Source: Fulvia fulva | Lineage: Eukaryota > Ascomycota > Dothideomycetes > Mycosphaerellales > Mycosphaerellaceae | DNA: 64,000 nt | Direction of reading: 5' to 3' | NCBI RefSeq assembly: GCF_020509005.1 | Contig: NC_063018.1 | Coordinates: 2,480,001-2,544,000 of the forward strand | Shown here: positions 62,601-64,000 of the stretch, piece by piece | How positions within the stretch are numbered: position 1 is the stretch's first letter | How the letters are laid out: the number at the start of each line of letters is the position of its first letter | Notes under the pieces: model-generated | What the model was told of the DNA's origin: nothing | The model's input: only the letters and a program-made list of their open reading frames with translations | The model's database searches: none | Position numbers and translations under genes: made by a program

Positions 62601-63947
62601 GAGGTATTGAAGATTCAGCTTTGGAATAGGCAGAGGTCGTGAGTGGTCATGCTCGTCCACGCGGAGCATCGCATCGTCGTACAGCGTCTCCTCTGTCGGC
62701 AGTACTCGCAGTGTCCGTAGCCTCTCCGTGTAGTATGGTTTTTTCTCGATCACCTCCACCAGTGTCTCCACAAAGAATGTTCGATCTCGGACCAGTATTG
62801 ATTTCTCTGGGTATTCCGCTGTTCTCAAACCCAGCTCTTTGCATAGCACAAGCACTTCTTGATCCGTCAGCGCCTGCATATGACCTTCCAGCCCTTGCCG
62901 TTGCGAAAGTGCACCAAAGTTGGTCAGAACCAGGATCTTGAGCTTTTCCGGTTGCAGCTTCAGTGACACCTTCTGCAGCCTCGAGATCTCAGCATTCTGG
63001 ACCTCCTCATAAGCCTGTCTGCTCAACTGTTCTCCCGTCTGGTCCTCGATAGGAAAATGCGTGTAGTGCGCCAGAAGCTGATACATCTCCTTCAGCACTT
63101 CTTCGTCCTGGTACATGAACGACAGCCTTATTGCAGACAGCACGTTCATGTCCTTCAGCAGAGTATTGACATATCGCCTCGTGGGGAGCTGGCTCTGCAG
63201 GTCGCATAGCAATTCAAGAAAGCGCTCGCAGAACAGCACGTTCTCCTGCTTGGTGTCCGCACCCGCATCCGCATCGTAGAGCTTATCCAGGAATTGCAAA
63301 AGCAAAGTATGCAGCCAACTACGCTGGAACCGCAGCTTGGCCTGTCCTGCCGCATCCTCGTTGTCGAGCTTCTTTCCTGCTGCTCGCCATGCCTTTTGCA
63401 GCTGTGGTCTCTTTCCCAGATGCCGCTCCCGAGTCGCATCGTCGTGTAGGTTGTGCCAGATGCCTATCGAGACCAGAGGGGCACACTCTTTGCGGATAAT
63501 GCCATGGTCGAGACTCTGGTAAGCACCAACGATGAAAGTGAGGAGGAAAGATCGTAGCGTCGTAGAAAGTGATTGATCGATGCTCAGTTGCGCGACGCGT
63601 CTGAAGAAATCGGCGAAGTCGTCTGCTCGTTCTGGGTTGCTGGCAAAGGTTGGCCATGTGGGAAGGTGTTCCTGTCGCTTGGTGTTGACCAGCAGTGCTA
63701 GTAGAAGCACATGCTGGTTTGACGAGTCTGAGGTGTAGCCAGGCCACAGATATCTCTCCAGTGCCTGCAGCTGCTCTAGCAGAAGCAGTGAGAAGGCTGA
63801 GCATCCATCTTCTTCAACCAGCTTCCAGAGCTTTGTGACGGTACTGGGCAGCACTTTCGGCGGGTTCGCTGTTGCAAGCCATGTTTCGCGTGCGATTTTG
63901 GCTAATTCGTTGTCGCCGGTCAAGTCGCTAAGGTCTGGCCGCGACAT
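59670..63947 (-). CDS. Spliceosomal intron-binding RNA helicase Aquarius / Cwf11
   Basis: Single exon, 1425 aa from ATG 63947 (MSRPDLSDLTGDNELAKIARETW); an in-frame ATG at 63995 adds 16 less likely residues. The N-terminal half is the Aquarius helical scaffold, with YTSDSSNQHVLLLALLVNTKR and DVIFLLALHP-like blocks. The helicase is superfamily 1 (Upf1-like): Walker A GPPGTGKTD at about residue 820, MEEAAQITE (Walker B variant), LVGDHLQNSPVI, QGRSRPSLAALYKWRY at about 1137, GTVDKYQGEQNDYVILSLVRT and VALSRARLGLYVFGRR. It ends in a highly acidic tail (GDDEDDEEDD). Aquarius joins the spliceosome at the intron near the branch site through the intron-binding complex, in the nucleus. No break over 4.3 kb. 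Confidence 0.87.
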   Translation of the reverse strand: MSRPDLSDLTGDNELAKIARETWLATANPPKVLPSTVTKLWKLVEEDGCSAFSLLLLEQLQALERYLWPGYTSDSSNQHVLLLALLVNTKRQEHLPTWPTFASNPERADDFADFFRRVAQLSIDQSLSTTLRSFLLTFIVGAYQSLDHGIIRKECAPLVSIGIWHNLHDDATRERHLGKRPQLQKAWRAAGKKLDNEDAAGQAKLRFQRSWLHTLLLQFLDKLYDADAGADTKQENVLFCERFLELLCDLQSQLPTRRYVNTLLKDMNVLSAIRLSFMYQDEEVLKEMYQLLAHYTHFPIEDQTGEQLSRQAYEEVQNAEISRLQKVSLKLQPEKLKILVLTNFGALSQRQGLEGHMQALTDQEVLVLCKELGLRTAEYPEKSILVRDRTFFVETLVEVIEKKPYYTERLRTLRVLPTEETLYDDAMLRVDEHDHSRPLPIPKLNLQYLTIGDFLYRSFVLYRHEALYGIRKHIEDTIKRLKPRLGGGITRFDGFSRLAIPISKPGIIDVVAPRVGEVVPAEAKVEVVLDVSRLQPGLRREWETLRPDDVVFLLALHPQDTSMKLTNGNSKHSAAKTIGLKHVRCAEVISVLDENSRPLRQGQEQQDYIDGAPRPRSRRLLLRLDAAAYKADKERADAGKGDIYESVNVVVRRRARENNFRPVLESIKQLAVSDAPVPSWLQEVFLGYGDPQSATYKRLPNRLNSVDYRDTFLDWQHLIESLAGKTLEPDPKFDTVFPPPYVLESTGTQPAPAPPKKNKKRKHDQPDGPEPAPSAETYRVSTYKPPSLGPYPTDVHKLNGVRFTPIQVEAITSGTQPGLTMIVGPPGTGKTDVATQIINNIYHNFPQQRTLLIAHSNQALNQLFQKIVALDIDDRHLLRLGHGEEELTTEASFSKAGRVESFNERAGHHLAEVQRLAASIGAVGAHGSSCENADYFDQVWVQPLWKRYRESCKSDEAKSEDLVTSFPFHSFFADAPQPLFVPDASKEQIIETAEGCERHIRRVFDELADIRPFEILRAQRDKANYLLVKEARIIAMTSTHAAIRRQEIANLGFHYDNVIMEEAAQITEVENFVPFVLQAPRTQDGKPAESQLQRIVLVGDHLQNSPVIQNNTLKTYANLEQSLFQRLIRLGVPHIQLDAQGRSRPSLAALYKWRYPTLQNLPFTSTAPEFVAANAGLRYDYQFIDVPDYQEKGETEPTPHFLQNLGEAEYAVALYQYMRLLGYPAEKITILTAYAGQKALIKNVLDHRCKENRLFDLPGWLGTVDKYQGEQNDYVILSLVRTKSPGYLRDLRRLTVALSRARLGLYVFGRREVFESSLELREAFATLFERSDKLSLVTNEMFPASRELNDKAPEGVAEMAGVEHLGQYVFQMTQAKVKALKEGASQLPPPAVKQRIEAAGDDEDDEEDDTAQGGGVDEDGDEELM

Positions 63948-64000
63948 TGTTGCTTCTGCTGACCACACAGTGCACTTCCTCACCATCAACAACATGCTCT

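Overview
The window is nuclear DNA of a filamentous ascomycete (Pezizomycotina; a Dothideomycete would fit, but the species cannot be named from the sequence alone). The evidence is short introns of about 45-100 bp with fungal branch sites (CTRAC-like), fungus-specific families (exomer ChAPs, HIR3, GH12, fungal P450, 2EXR-like proteins) and a transposon block that carries the signature of repeat-induced point mutation (RIP).

Region 1 (1-20290) is a nest of mobile elements with no host gene. From left to right it holds: a LINE on the minus strand (1-3703, cut by the window edge); a plus-strand LINE (about 4640-15600) split by a complete Ty3/gypsy chromovirus (7569-13859); a 5'-truncated minus-strand LINE tail (about 15620-16320); an unclassified stretch; and a Ty1/copia-like gag remnant (about 16900-18717) split by an internally deleted pogo/Fot1-like DNA transposon (18718-19850). 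Everything except the chromovirus is almost empty of CA and/or TG and full of TA and TAG stops, so it is dead. The chromovirus has intact gag and pol, 520-bp LTRs with no difference seen, and a 5-bp target duplication, so it arrived after the RIP. It also shows a -1 frameshift signal between gag and pol and a tRNA-independent (self-primed) primer site.

Region 2 (20290-30400) is sparse and accessory: a metallo-beta-lactamase-fold enzyme, a Thr-rich secreted protein, an uncertain multi-intron gene, a cytochrome P450 with a one-base frame break, and a Pro/Gln-rich protein with a tubby/DUF6593-like C-terminus.

Region 3 (30500-45000) is mostly housekeeping: mitochondrial ribosomal protein mL50, a C2H2 zinc-finger regulator, a 61-aa membrane protein, the exomer subunit ChAPs (Bch1/Bud7) divergent from the 1901-aa HIR3 histone-chaperone subunit, and a BTB protein.

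Region 4 (45400-54500) is again accessory and decaying: a GH12 endoglucanase, a second BTB protein with a frame break, an interrupted M14 carboxypeptidase, and three tandem 2EXR-like paralogues, two of them with frame breaks.

Region 5 (54580-63950) is housekeeping: a mitochondrial PPR protein, a kinesin-6-like motor and the spliceosomal helicase Aquarius/Cwf11. The long housekeeping reading frames (up to 5.7 kb without an intron) are undamaged while several accessory genes carry single-base breaks. This argues for real gene decay rather than poor sequence quality.
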